Part shown: positions 9,527 through 18,416 of the stretch, piece after piece | Numbering within the stretch: position 1 is the stretch's first letter | Layout: each line of letters starts with the position of its first letter | DNA from: Pseudomonadota bacterium | GTDB taxonomy: Bacteria; Pseudomonadota; Alphaproteobacteria; Rhizobiales; Rhizobiaceae | Assembly (NCBI GenBank): GCA_023451735.1 | Contig: JAEXYH010000085.1 | Span: 111,064-175,063 of the forward strand | Reading direction: 5' to 3' | DNA: 64,000 bases | Position numbers and translations under genes: made by a program | The notes under the pieces: generated by a model | Databases searched by the model: none | What the model saw: the letters and a program-made list of their open reading frames with translations, nothing else | Told to the model about the DNA's origin: nothing

Positions 9527-10619
9527 AGGCGTTCTCCATTGCCCCGACCACGGCTTCGAGTTGTGCCGTACTCATTTCGGGATAGATCGGCAGTGAAAGA
9601 ACATCGCTTGCCGCGGCCTCCGAGACCGGAAAGTCACCTTCTCTGTAGCCAAGGTCGGAATGCGCCTGTTGTAAGTGGACGGGGATGGGATAGTGCAATC
9701 CGGACTGGACCCCCTGCTCGGTGAGCGCCTGCCTTAGTCTGTCGCGACCGCGAGATCTTATGGCATAGACGTGATAGACATGACGCCGTCCGATCGTCTC
9801 GACTGGCGTCCTCACATCTGCCATTCCGTCCAGAAAGCGGGTGTAGCGGCTGGCATGGGCGCGACGCCTCTCTGTCCAGTCTTCGATGTGTCGGAGTTTG
9901 ACCCGCAATATGGCACCCTGAATGGCGTCCATACGATAGTTGAAACCCTTTAACGCGTGATGATAGCGCTCCGCTTGTCCCCAATCCCGCAGCATGCGCA
10001 TCGCATTGGCTTGATCATCATTGTTAGTGACGGCCATGCCCGCTTCACCATACGCACCGAGGTTCTTGCCGGGATAGAAGCTGAAGCAACCGGACAGTCC
10101 GATGCTGCCGGCGCGGCGGCCCTTGTACTCAGCTCCATGGGCTTGGCATGCGTCTTCAATAACGGCGATCCCGTATTGCTCAGCTAAGGCGTTCAACGCA
10201 CCCATATCCGCCATCTGGCCATAGAGATGGACGGGAATGATTGCTTTGGTGCGGGATGTGATCTTTGCCTCCACCTGCGCCGGATCGATGGTGAGCGTCT
10301 GAGGCTCCACATCGACAAATACCGGCCGCGCCCCGATGTAGCAGATCGCCGAAACGGTCGCGACAAAGGTGAACGGTACAGTAATGACCTCATCGCCAGG
10401 GCCGATACCAGCAGCAAGCAGGCTAAGATGGAGCGCACTCGTCCCGGTGTTGACGGCGATTGCATGTCTTACGCCGCAATAGTCTGCAAATTCCCGTTCG
10501 AAACTCGCAACCTCATCGCCCAAAGTGTATTGTCCGGAGGCAAGTACGCCGAGGACAGCGGCATCAACTTCGCTCTTGATCGACGCATATTGCGCCTTGA
10601 GGTCTAGCAAGGGTATCAT
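9516..10619 (-). CDS. wbpE: UDP-3-keto-GlcNAcA-type aminotransferase (WbpE/WlbC-like)
   Basis: A 367-residue DegT-family PLP enzyme. The opening MIPLLDLKAQYASIKSEVD is characteristic of the WbpE/WlbC branch, and Lys185 in CFSFYPGKNLGAYGEAG is the PLP lysine. Members transaminate UDP-2-acetamido-3-keto-glucuronate at C3 using glutamate. The assignment is strengthened by the neighbours: a Gfo/Idh oxidoreductase and a hexapeptide acetyltransferase, which together form the known WbpB-WbpE-WbpD trio for UDP-GlcNAc3NAcA. The ATG overlaps the oxidoreductase stop by four bases. Confidence 0.85.
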   Translation of the reverse strand: MIPLLDLKAQYASIKSEVDAAVLGVLASGQYTLGDEVASFEREFADYCGVRHAIAVNTGTSALHLSLLAAGIGPGDEVITVPFTFVATVSAICYIGARPVFVDVEPQTLTIDPAQVEAKITSRTKAIIPVHLYGQMADMGALNALAEQYGIAVIEDACQAHGAEYKGRRAGSIGLSGCFSFYPGKNLGAYGEAGMAVTNNDDQANAMRMLRDWGQAERYHHALKGFNYRMDAIQGAILRVKLRHIEDWTERRRAHASRYTRFLDGMADVRTPVETIGRRHVYHVYAIRSRGRDRLRQALTEQGVQSGLHYPIPVHLQQAHSDLGYREGDFPVSEAAASDVLSLPIYPEMSTAQLEAVVGAMENAYVE

Positions 10620-11656
10620 GCTATTCGCCTCATCTCTTCCAGTTCGATGACACGACCGCGCTGAGCCAGCGAGTGGGTCGCCGCCTCAAGAACGCGAACC
10701 ACGCGCAACCCGGCGAGGCCGTCTGCGATCGGGCGTGCATTCCGTTCGACACAGTCAATAAACTCGTTCAGTTCGTGTTTCAGCGCCTCGGTCATATCGA
10801 GCCTGGGGGCGTACATGTCGCCGCTACGATACCCGACGAGCATCTGGTGAACCTTCTCGCCGTAGCCTGCGTGGGCATTGCCGTTCATGGTGATGCCCTT
10901 GTCATAGATCTTTATTTTTTCGCTAGGCTCCAGATCGTCGTAAACGATCATTTTGCTACTGCCACCAACCAGGGTCCGACGGACTTTGACGGGAGCGAGC
11001 CAGTTGACGTGAATATGGGCGATCATTTTGCTCTCGAAGAATAGTGTCAGATAGGCGATGTTCTCGGGCTCACCCGCCAGATGGCTCATCCCGATCGCCG
11101 AAACGGCAACCGGTTTCTCGGGCAGGACATAGTCGAGGATGGACAGATCATGGACCGCGAGATCCCAGATCACGCTGACATCATGCTGGAACAGGCCGAG
11201 ATTGACCCGGACGGAATCGTAATAATACATTTCTCCCAGACCGCTCTCGACGAGTTCTTTCATCTTGCGGACTGCCCCGGTGTGGACAAATGTGTGATCA
11301 ACGGCCAGCACGAGTCGACGCCGTAAGGCTTCGTCGACCATGCGGGACGCTTCCTCGGCAGTTGCCGCCATGGGCTTTTCAACGAAGACATGCTTGCCGG
11401 CCATCAACGCCTGCATCGCGAGCCTGAAATGGCTGGAGACCGGGGTCGCAATGGCGATCGCATCCACCCTCGGGTCGCGAAGCACCTCCTCGAAATCCGT
11501 GGTGGTGGTGACGGATGGATATCGACCGCGAACACCTTCCAATCGGCCTCCGTCGCGGTCACACACAGCGACGAGGTTGGCACGGGTAGTTTCGGAAATA
11601 TTGCGCACGAGGTTAGGACCCCAGTAGCCGTATCCGACGACAGCGAAACCGATCAT
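10616..11656 (-). CDS. wbpB: Gfo/Idh/MocA-family sugar dehydrogenase (WbpB/WlbA-like)
   Basis: A 346-residue NAD-dependent oxidoreductase. The N-terminal Rossmann motif is VVGYGYWGPNLVRN, the family EKP motif is HVFVEKPMAATAEEA near residue 95, and the catalytic D-x3-H lies in WDLAVHDLSILDYVL. WbpB/WlbA oxidises UDP-GlcNAcA at C3 to give the 3-keto substrate for the aminotransferase. Start and stop overlap the neighbouring genes by four bases each. The UDP-GlcNAc 6-dehydrogenase needed to make UDP-GlcNAcA is not in this window and must be encoded elsewhere if the assignment is right. Confidence 0.83.
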   Translation of the reverse strand: MIGFAVVGYGYWGPNLVRNISETTRANLVAVCDRDGGRLEGVRGRYPSVTTTTDFEEVLRDPRVDAIAIATPVSSHFRLAMQALMAGKHVFVEKPMAATAEEASRMVDEALRRRLVLAVDHTFVHTGAVRKMKELVESGLGEMYYYDSVRVNLGLFQHDVSVIWDLAVHDLSILDYVLPEKPVAVSAIGMSHLAGEPENIAYLTLFFESKMIAHIHVNWLAPVKVRRTLVGGSSKMIVYDDLEPSEKIKIYDKGITMNGNAHAGYGEKVHQMLVGYRSGDMYAPRLDMTEALKHELNEFIDCVERNARPIADGLAGLRVVRVLEAATHSLAQRGRVIELEEMRRIA

Positions 11657-12159
11657 CGCCTTTTCCCCGCTGACTGCGTTGAAGGAAGCCCGTCATCGAC
11701 CCAGCCGATTATCCTGGCCGGCACGCCAGCTGCTATGGCGCGATCGGGAACATTCTTTGTTACTACTGCGCCGGCGCCGACTTGCGCCTGCTTACCGATT
11801 GTAATGCCGGCCAGGATGGTGGCGTTGCTGCCAATCGACGCGTGGCGCATGACCAATGTAGGAACGATAACCCAATCAGTATGTGTCTGGAGACTGCCAT
11901 CCGGGTTGACTGCACGTGGGTAGATATCATTGGTGAACATCACGCCGTGGCCGACGAAGACGCCGTCTTCGATGGTCACACCCTCGCAGAGGAAAGAGTG
12001 ACTGGAGATCTTGCAATTGCGCCCGATCAGAACATTCTTCTGGACCTCGACAAAGGTCCCGATTGCTGTGCCTGCGCCGATCGTACAACCATAAAGATTC
12101 ACCAGATCGGGATGATGAATGACTGCACCATCTTCAAGAACGACGTCGGATGAAATCAT
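11653..12159 (-). CDS. wbpD: UDP-GlcNAc3N-acid N-acetyltransferase (WbpD/WlbB-like)
   Basis: A 168-residue left-handed beta-helix acetyltransferase with many hexapeptide turns (LYGCTIGAGTAIGTFVEVQ, IGRNCKISSHSFLCEGVTI, IGKQAQVGAGAVVTKNVPD). In WbpD/WlbB this adds the 3-acetamido group to UDP-GlcNAc3NA. The start at 12159 (MISSDVVLED) is chosen because a longer in-frame version adds an unrelated Arg/Glu-rich leader, and an AGGGG stretch lies upstream. It is the first gene of the leftward operon 12159-6644. Confidence 0.83.
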   Translation of the reverse strand: MISSDVVLEDGAVIHHPDLVNLYGCTIGAGTAIGTFVEVQKNVLIGRNCKISSHSFLCEGVTIEDGVFVGHGVMFTNDIYPRAVNPDGSLQTHTDWVIVPTLVMRHASIGSNATILAGITIGKQAQVGAGAVVTKNVPDRAIAAGVPARIIGWVDDGLPSTQSAGKRR

Positions 12160-12536
12160 ACCGCCTGCCCCTTCGTCATGCCGTTCGCAAGCCCGCTCTT
12201 GCCGACCCAATGGTTAGAGCGATGCAACAATAGCTTCGCTTGCGGGGCCGACATTCTGTCGCTCAGAAGATTGTTTTTGGCCGCCCGAGTAAAGAAACAC
12301 AAACGGAGAGACAGACTGATCTTAAGGCGTAGCTGTCGGCAATTTGGGGAGGAGCAAAAGGTGAGATAGTGTTTTTTTTTCACAGTGGCTGAGAGTTGTG
12401 GATCATCCGCTTTGCGCACGCCTCATTGGTCCAGGAAATGATCAAACCAACCCGGCTCCTCCGCGGTAGTCGCAGCAGGACCAACGTCGTCATTCAAGTT
12501 TTGCGCTACGCCGTCGTCCGGCTGTCATTCAATGGA
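12160..12536. promoter_or_regulatory. Intergenic region with the putative promoter of the aminosugar operon
   Basis: About 375 bases without a convincing gene between two leftward transcription units. It should hold the promoter of the aminosugar operon and the end of the GT operon. A run of ten T on the plus strand lies at about 12371-12380; it has no flanking stem, so it is not called a terminator. Confidence 0.4.
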
Positions 12537-13652
12537 TCACCGATACGTAGAGCTCAAAACGCTCCACCAACGTGGCCCGACGATCTGCTTTAATACCAAC
12601 CTGATCCAAGGCAGGGAATTGCGCCCTTCGGGATGGACCTCCAAGGCAAAACGCTGAATGGCAGCCGCCGCAGCAATGTCGGATCTGTTGAATGCGGCGC
12701 TGGCCTGCCCGATTGCCTCTCGTCCGAGCGCTTTGGCCAGAAAACGTCGTAAGTTTTCATCATCTCGGACGCGGGGCGCGGCGTGCTGGAACAACATCTC
12801 GATTGCTTTATGACGCTGTCGGAGATCCGGAAGGATGTCGTCCATATAGTATCTCAGAGACATATTGGATTCATGTCTGCGATACACGGCCTGATCTCTA
12901 TTAATGAATCCTACCTCTGCGTGAGAGGCGAGCCTCAACCACATTTCCATGTCGCCGGTGTGAGGGAGTTCTTGGAGATAGCCTCCAACATGTTTTTGAA
13001 GCTCTGTTCTGGTCACAGCCGTTGGCGTGGGAACAATGTTAGTCGCTCCACTTAATCGGATGAATTCCGCTCCGGAATACACCATGAAGTCGTTGACGCT
13101 GTGCGTACCAATTGGATTGAAGTGCTGGGTCGTTCCATCTGACTTGGCAATGATCGCATTGCCGAAAGTTAACCCAACACTTGGTCGATCGAGCATCAAT
13201 TGAGCCGATCTGCTGAGTGCGCCCGGCAGAAGATAATCGTCTGCGGAAAGGAGAAGAAACAGATCGCTTTCAGCCCACTCTATGCCTTCATTATAGGTCG
13301 CGATGTGGCCCCGATTGACCCTGTGCCGGAGATAGGTGACCCTTTTGTCCTGATGGCTCAGCTCTGTACCGACGGCCTGCGTATCATCACCGGATGCATC
13401 ATCCAAGATGAGCACACGAACATCGACACCCACCTGTGAAACAACGCTTTCGATGCATTCTCGCAAAAGATGGGCGTAGTTGTAGCAAGGCACGACGACA
13501 TCGATCCGTGCAGAGCGTGGTTGGTTAGCGCCGCCAGTGGCTTGCGAGAAGTGCGCCTGAGGCATAGAGGGGCGTTCCCTGCGCCGTCTCAGGCTATCAT
13601 GGTCGGGCAATTCGCCAAGCGTCCCCTCTCGACATATCTTGCTCTCATCCAT
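12537..13652 (-). CDS. Family 2 glycosyltransferase
   Basis: A 371-residue GT-A fold transferase. After about 45 low-complexity residues the domain starts IDVVVPCYNYAHLLRECIES. LILDDASGD is the nucleotide-binding region, LLLSADDYLLPGAL carries the metal-binding DD motif, and LPHTGDMEMWLRLA is the family ED/DxW region. The start at 13652 overlaps the stop of the upstream GT8 gene by eight bases. It is the last gene of the leftward operon 18151-12537. It adds one sugar to the polysaccharide repeat unit; donor and acceptor are unknown. Confidence 0.88.
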   Translation of the reverse strand: MDESKICREGTLGELPDHDSLRRRRERPSMPQAHFSQATGGANQPRSARIDVVVPCYNYAHLLRECIESVVSQVGVDVRVLILDDASGDDTQAVGTELSHQDKRVTYLRHRVNRGHIATYNEGIEWAESDLFLLLSADDYLLPGALSRSAQLMLDRPSVGLTFGNAIIAKSDGTTQHFNPIGTHSVNDFMVYSGAEFIRLSGATNIVPTPTAVTRTELQKHVGGYLQELPHTGDMEMWLRLASHAEVGFINRDQAVYRRHESNMSLRYYMDDILPDLRQRHKAIEMLFQHAAPRVRDDENLRRFLAKALGREAIGQASAAFNRSDIAAAAAIQRFALEVHPEGRNSLPWIRLVLKQIVGPRWWSVLSSTYR

Positions 13653-14703
13653 GGTCGGATCCCCGATCGACCCTTGCAGGTTTAAAGGCACGTGCTTCAC
13701 CAATCGATCTCATCCAGGATCTCACGGTTCTCAGTAACACAGATCGCGCAAGCAGCTTCGCGCAAATCCGCCTCAATGAACTGGAGATCCGCTCGCGGTG
13801 TGTCATGGCAAAGCGGGTACGGGATCGATATGCATCGTAAAACCCGACATTCGGACTCAGGCTCCCCGGTTTCCAAGGCTTTACATTGGTTACGAAGTGA
13901 ACGATCGTGAGGTTCAGCTCGCGCACAATGGGTGCAATCGCTTGAGACGGGTCAAACTGGAAATTCCAGATCTGCTGCAGCTCTTTCCATCGCCCGTTAC
14001 AGACGAAATTCAAGGCATCCTGATCCGCATATTCCGTCGTCGGAAAATCATCGAGATATTGTAGGGCGCGCTGCGATATCCGCTCGCTGCGCCATTTTTC
14101 TAAATCCAGGAAGATCATGCCCGCATTGAAGTAGCGCTCGACGGAAAGGCTGGGTTTGAGGCCCGGACTGCCCCTCGCGGCAATCCGGTCGAGACAATAG
14201 TCCGGAACAGCGGCGATGATGGCACCATCCAGATCAAGGTTCCATAACGGCTCCAATGTATCGAGCACGAGAATATCCGCATCCAGATAGAGCGCTCTGT
14301 TACAAGTGGCAGGCAGGAAACCCGGTAGCAAAAGCCTTGCAAATGTCATTTTCGAGATGCCAGGGCGGGTGGAAAACTGACTGGCAAAGGAAAGCGTCTC
14401 GACCGAATGCCACACTATCGCGGCAGATTTATCAGGCAAAGAGTTGGCTATACGCTGCTTCGCGGCCTCGTTCATTCCCTCGTTGATGACATGAATATCC
14501 AGAGGCCAAGCCTGCATATTGTTTTCGACCAGTGATCTGAGCGAGGTCGCCAGGGGTACGGCAAATGCAGCGTCAGCTGCGAACACGATCGGACCGAACG
14601 TCTGTTTTGTTTTCAAAGGAGTCGCCGCAGTTGCGGGCTGATTGCCCACCCCTGCCCTCAAGGCGGCCACCCCCTGGCCTGATTGACTGACGCCGATGTC
14701 CAT
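13645..14703 (-). CDS. Family 8 glycosyltransferase
   Basis: A 352-residue transferase of the GT8 (galactosyl/glucosyltransferase) family. The domain begins at about residue 37 (GPIVFAADAAFAVPLATSL), with the DxD metal motif in RALYLDADILVLDTL, then YFNAGMIFLDLEKWR and YADQDALNFVCNGRW, all GT8 hallmarks. The final HxxG-type region is FVTNVKPWKPG, with the usual His replaced. The first 36 residues are Ala/Gly-rich and probably disordered. It starts five bases after the UXS stop. Retaining UDP-sugar transfer to the lipid-linked repeat unit at the cytoplasmic face is the expected role. Confidence 0.87.
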   Translation of the reverse strand: MDIGVSQSGQGVAALRAGVGNQPATAATPLKTKQTFGPIVFAADAAFAVPLATSLRSLVENNMQAWPLDIHVINEGMNEAAKQRIANSLPDKSAAIVWHSVETLSFASQFSTRPGISKMTFARLLLPGFLPATCNRALYLDADILVLDTLEPLWNLDLDGAIIAAVPDYCLDRIAARGSPGLKPSLSVERYFNAGMIFLDLEKWRSERISQRALQYLDDFPTTEYADQDALNFVCNGRWKELQQIWNFQFDPSQAIAPIVRELNLTIVHFVTNVKPWKPGSLSPNVGFYDAYRSRTRFAMTHRERISSSLRRICAKLLARSVLLRTVRSWMRSIGEARAFKPARVDRGSDHG

Positions 14704-14707
14704 CGGA

Positions 14708-15751
14708 CTAACGCGCGATGTCTTGGACGGTCAGCCCGGCGTCTTGAACCGGCAGATATGGGGCCGTCTTTTGTTGCCGCCTGTCGTCTTGCTTCGGCTT
14801 TGCTCCGCCCGAGAGTATCCATTCGAAATAGGTGATTGTCTTTTCGAGACCTTCGCGCAGGGCTATCTTCGGTTCCCAGCCAAGTTCCTGCCTGGCCCGG
14901 CTGATATCCGGCTTTCGCTGCGTCGGATCGTCGACTGGGAGGGGCTTGAAGACAATAGCCGATTTCGACCCCGTCAATTCAATCACCAGCTCGGCCAGAT
15001 CACGGACCTGGAATTCACCCGGATTGCCAAGGTTGATAGGCCCCGTCAACGCCGCGGGCGCTCCCATCAGACGGACCAGCCCGTCGATCAGATCGTCCAC
15101 GTAGCAAAACGAACGGGTTTGCGTACCATTTCCAAAGACCGTAATCGGCTCGTTGCGAAGCGCCTGGACGATGAAATTCGAGACGACGCGGCCGTCATTG
15201 GGGTGCATCCGCGGCCCGTAGGTATTGAAAATACGCGCGACATGGATGTTTACGCCATATTGGCGATGGTAATCGAAAAACAACGTCTCGGCGCATCGTT
15301 TGCCTTCGTCGTAGCATGCCCGTGGACCAATCGGATTGACGCTGCCTCGATAGTCTTCGTGCTGGGGGTGGACAGCCGGATCACCGTAAACTTCGCTTGT
15401 GGATGCCTGCAGGATTTTTGCCTTGGTGCGCTTGGCCAAACCGAGCATGTTGATTGCACCGTGGACATTCGTTTTCACCGTCTGGACCGGATCGAACTGG
15501 TAGTGCACCGGTGATGCCGGGCAGGCAAGATTATAAATCTCGTCCACCTCGACATAAAGAGGAACCGTGACATCGTGACGGATCGCTTCAAAGTGGGGAT
15601 CGTCGAGAAGGTGGATGATGTTGTTGCGTGAACCGGTGTAGTAGTTGTCTACACACAAAACATCATTCCCGTCTCTGAGAAGCTTTTCGCACAGGAATGA
15701 TCCCAAAAAGCCAGTACCACCGCTTACCATAACGCGTTTCTGTCCGTGCAT
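14708..15751 (-). CDS. uxs: UDP-glucuronate decarboxylase (UDP-xylose synthase)
   Basis: A 347-residue extended SDR enzyme that turns UDP-glucuronate into UDP-xylose. Strong family signatures: RVMVSGGTGFLGSFLCEKL for NAD binding, VDNYYTGSRNNI, EIYNLACPASPVHYQ, STSEVYGDP and GPRACYDEGKRCAET with the catalytic Tyr-x3-Lys. Presence of this gene says xylose is very likely a component of the polymer. UDP-glucose dehydrogenase, which supplies the substrate, is not in the window. The 40-residue C-terminal tail (KPKQDDRRQQK) is beyond the usual core. Confidence 0.93.
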   Translation of the reverse strand: MHGQKRVMVSGGTGFLGSFLCEKLLRDGNDVLCVDNYYTGSRNNIIHLLDDPHFEAIRHDVTVPLYVEVDEIYNLACPASPVHYQFDPVQTVKTNVHGAINMLGLAKRTKAKILQASTSEVYGDPAVHPQHEDYRGSVNPIGPRACYDEGKRCAETLFFDYHRQYGVNIHVARIFNTYGPRMHPNDGRVVSNFIVQALRNEPITVFGNGTQTRSFCYVDDLIDGLVRLMGAPAALTGPINLGNPGEFQVRDLAELVIELTGSKSAIVFKPLPVDDPTQRKPDISRARQELGWEPKIALREGLEKTITYFEWILSGGAKPKQDDRRQQKTAPYLPVQDAGLTVQDIAR

Positions 15752-15792
15752 AGACCTGCTCCTTGTATGTTGGTGAAAGGCCGTCCGAAAGG

Positions 15793-17280
15793 TCAGTAAG
15801 CACCGTTGCGCTTACAGACTGCGGGAATTGTCCTGATGAGAATGTGCCAGTCGAACCACAACGAGCGATTGTCGATGTAGAATTCGTCGAGCTGTTGTTG
15901 CAGCTTGATATCTGCATCGCTTCGAGCGGAGACCTGCCACAGTCCGGTCAAGCCCGGCGTAATCGAACGTCGCTTCTCACGAAATTTCGGATCCATTGCC
16001 CTCAGGTGATATTCCGGAAACGGTCGCGGCCCGACGACGGCCATCTCACCGGAAATAATGTTCGCCAGTTGCGGGAGTTCGTCGAAACTACTGGAGCGAA
16101 GCACATGGCCGATGAAGGGCAATATGCGTGGGTCTTTCTTCAGCTTGAAGCTGGTTTCCCACTCCGCCCTTATAGTTGGATTGGTTCGCAACAGTGTTTC
16201 GAGACGCTTTTCCGCATCTCCGTACATTGTTCTCAACTTCAGGATCCGCAGGGGTTTTCCCGACAATCCTTCCCGCGTGTGTCTGAAGAATACAGGACCA
16301 GGATCGATGGCGTAAATCGCAGCGGCAGCAACCAGTATAAACGGGCCAAGCAGTAGCAATGCAGGCACGGCGATAGCGAGATCCAGTACTCGATGAGCAA
16401 CCCGGGGACTGCCCGAACCAGCGCTTCCCGCCAATCGTATCCCGATCTCTCCCCCAGCATCTGCGGGTTGCAGGCCACTAATCTTAAAGTCTGGCGTATC
16501 GCAGAGAAGAATGACCTCATTAAACTTTCGACGAATTGTCGCCAAATCTGCGAGCACTGCGCTGATATCGCCGGCAACCAAGGCGATCCGTGGTCTGTCG
16601 GGAATAGCCCCCAATGCCTCGATGGGTGATAGTTCTGGCTGGATTCCGAACTGCCAGCGCTCGTTAAAATACGTCACGAGCTTGGAGGTTTGCTCGCGCT
16701 CACCCACAATCACCGCCCGCTCTCCCCAAATCCCAAGTCTGCGGCACAAGCGCCGCGCAGCCTTGTGAAGAACCGGTTGAAAGAGCAGGCCGAGAGCGAG
16801 GAAAACGACAATATTCAGAACCGCGTCTTGGCCGTCGGGCAAGAGTAGCATTCCAGCTGCAGAAAGGAGCGTTATCTTGGTAAAGGCTGTGACGCGCCGA
16901 TGTAGATGTTCGTGCTCGTGGAGCCGGTATCCGGGATAAAGACCCGCCAATGCATTGAGAGCAATTGATGCCAATACTGCCAGTACGAGAATTCGCTCTG
17001 ACAGCGCATTTTCCGACGTGCCGGTGAGATGTGACACAATAAGACAATAGGATGCCAGATACGCAACGATGTCCCCCAGGATCAGAAGTGACAGGACGGC
17101 GAGCCGGTCCAATCCGCGCTTCAGCGCAACCGGCATGTTCAACACTTGCGGCTGGTTGAGTTGCGTGGTTCCGGTTTGACCTGTCGCAGACAGGACGGGA
17201 TTGACCGGGATTGCTCCCAGACCAGTGACTGCAGTCACGTTCGACAGTCCCGATAACCTTGGTAGAAATGGAAATGGCAT
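15793..17280 (-). CDS. Initiating polyprenyl glycosylphosphotransferase (WcaJ/ExoY-like)
   Basis: A 495-residue enzyme that transfers sugar-1-phosphate to undecaprenyl phosphate and so starts the repeat unit. Four or so membrane helices lie between residues 55 and 160, then a Rossmann-like CoA-binding-type domain (AVIVGEREQTSK). A further helix (VLDLAIAVPALLLLGPFIL) precedes the catalytic block FFRHTREGLSGKPLRILKLR, DELPQLANIISGEMAVVGPR and ITPGLTGLWQVSARSD, which is the bacterial sugar transferase signature. The start at 17280 is preferred to one eight codons earlier because AGGA lies five bases ahead of it. It lies between the GT26 and UXS genes. Confidence 0.92.
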   Translation of the reverse strand: MPFPFLPRLSGLSNVTAVTGLGAIPVNPVLSATGQTGTTQLNQPQVLNMPVALKRGLDRLAVLSLLILGDIVAYLASYCLIVSHLTGTSENALSERILVLAVLASIALNALAGLYPGYRLHEHEHLHRRVTAFTKITLLSAAGMLLLPDGQDAVLNIVVFLALGLLFQPVLHKAARRLCRRLGIWGERAVIVGEREQTSKLVTYFNERWQFGIQPELSPIEALGAIPDRPRIALVAGDISAVLADLATIRRKFNEVILLCDTPDFKISGLQPADAGGEIGIRLAGSAGSGSPRVAHRVLDLAIAVPALLLLGPFILVAAAAIYAIDPGPVFFRHTREGLSGKPLRILKLRTMYGDAEKRLETLLRTNPTIRAEWETSFKLKKDPRILPFIGHVLRSSSFDELPQLANIISGEMAVVGPRPFPEYHLRAMDPKFREKRRSITPGLTGLWQVSARSDADIKLQQQLDEFYIDNRSLWFDWHILIRTIPAVCKRNGAY

Positions 17281-17329
17281 GATGATCCTACTCCCCTTGG
17301 GCATCGCTCCTATTCCGTTGCCCCGAAAT

Positions 17330-18151
17330 TTAGTCCTCGATGGGAAATTCTCGAAGCCCCAGTCTTTGCGCTGCGGTCAGCGATATGAAGGCCGGTATGA
17401 CACGCGCGTAGCGGCGCCAGAGCCGCCGCGGTTCGCAAAGAAGCCGGAACGCCCATTCAAAGCCGCTTTGCTGAATCAGGCGCGGAGCCTGACGCACAAG
17501 GCCGGCATGGAAATCGAAAGCCGCTCCAACGCCGATTAGCATCGAGGCGTCAAGACGGTCGCGCATACGCGCCATCCAGACCTCCTGCTTAGGGCTACCG
17601 AGGCCAACCCAAACGACATCTGCACCAGAGCGATTGATCAGGTCAGCAACATCTGCGTCCTCCTGCTGCGACAGCTCCCGAAAAGGCGGCGCGTAGGAGC
17701 CGGCGACCCGTGCGTTGGGAAACCGTCTCAACAGCCGCGCCTGTAGCTTTTCCAGCGTGTGTGCCGTTGCGCCAAAAAGGTAGTGGCGCAGACCTGCAGA
17801 TCTTCCCTCGTCAAAGAGCGATAACATCAGGTCAGGTCCGTAGACTCTGCCGCATTGCGAGTGACCTGCACGTTTTAGCGCCCACACTAACGGCATGCCA
17901 TCAGGAGTTACGAGAAAGGCCCGGTTATGGATAGATCGAAGCAAGGCGTCATCCTGACACCGAACGACTCCATGAGCATCACGCACGCACACATATTGCT
18001 TTTCGCCGCGTTCAATCGACGTCTGGATAAGTCGGGTAGCCGTTTTAAGATTGACGGCTGAGATGCGGACTCCCAAGACATTTACCCAAGACATGGATGT
18101 GTCAGGCGCACCGACAGATGTGCGGCTGGAATCAACTGACGGCTCTCTCAT
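17330..18151 (-). CDS. WecG/TagA/CpsF-family glycosyltransferase (GT26)
   Basis: A 273-residue GT26 enzyme. Recognisable blocks are VNVLGVRISAVNLKTA, LVTPDGMPLVWALK, VYGPDLMLSLFDEG, HYLFGATAHTLEKL, DVVWVGLGSPKQEVWMARM and MLIGVGAAFDFHAGLVRQAP. Members add an N-acetylhexosaminyl sugar (for example ManNAcA or ManNAc) as the second residue on the lipid-linked intermediate, so it probably acts straight after the sugar-phosphate transferase encoded next. It is the first gene of its operon; the divergent PhyH gene starts 265 bases to the right. Confidence 0.9.
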   Translation of the reverse strand: MREPSVDSSRTSVGAPDTSMSWVNVLGVRISAVNLKTATRLIQTSIERGEKQYVCVRDAHGVVRCQDDALLRSIHNRAFLVTPDGMPLVWALKRAGHSQCGRVYGPDLMLSLFDEGRSAGLRHYLFGATAHTLEKLQARLLRRFPNARVAGSYAPPFRELSQQEDADVADLINRSGADVVWVGLGSPKQEVWMARMRDRLDASMLIGVGAAFDFHAGLVRQAPRLIQQSGFEWAFRLLCEPRRLWRRYARVIPAFISLTAAQRLGLREFPIED

Positions 18152-18416
18152 GAAATTTACTTTCGCGATCTAACCTGACGTCAGAATTATATCGCAAGCC
18201 TGAACTCTTCAATATTTTCATATGCATCCATATTCGTTAATATAGCGATGCAAACTACAATCAAAAATCGAAACACCATCCGTTTGGCTTTAGCTTAAAC
18301 CGTCACACCTATGCGGCTTTGCTCTCCATAACTACAAATCTACCTCAATTGGATAGTTTGATTTCCATAAATTCGGAGACGATATTCTTGGACGCCTCAA
18401 ATCGCTGGAGGAAGAG
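18152..18416. promoter_or_regulatory. Divergent promoter region between GT26 and PhyH genes
   Basis: A strongly AT-rich 265-base region between two divergent transcription units. It contains a 10-bp perfect palindrome, CTGACGTCAG, at 18175-18184, about 24 bases before the GT26 start codon on the minus strand. It probably carries promoters for both directions; the palindrome is a possible operator, unidentified. Confidence 0.45.
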
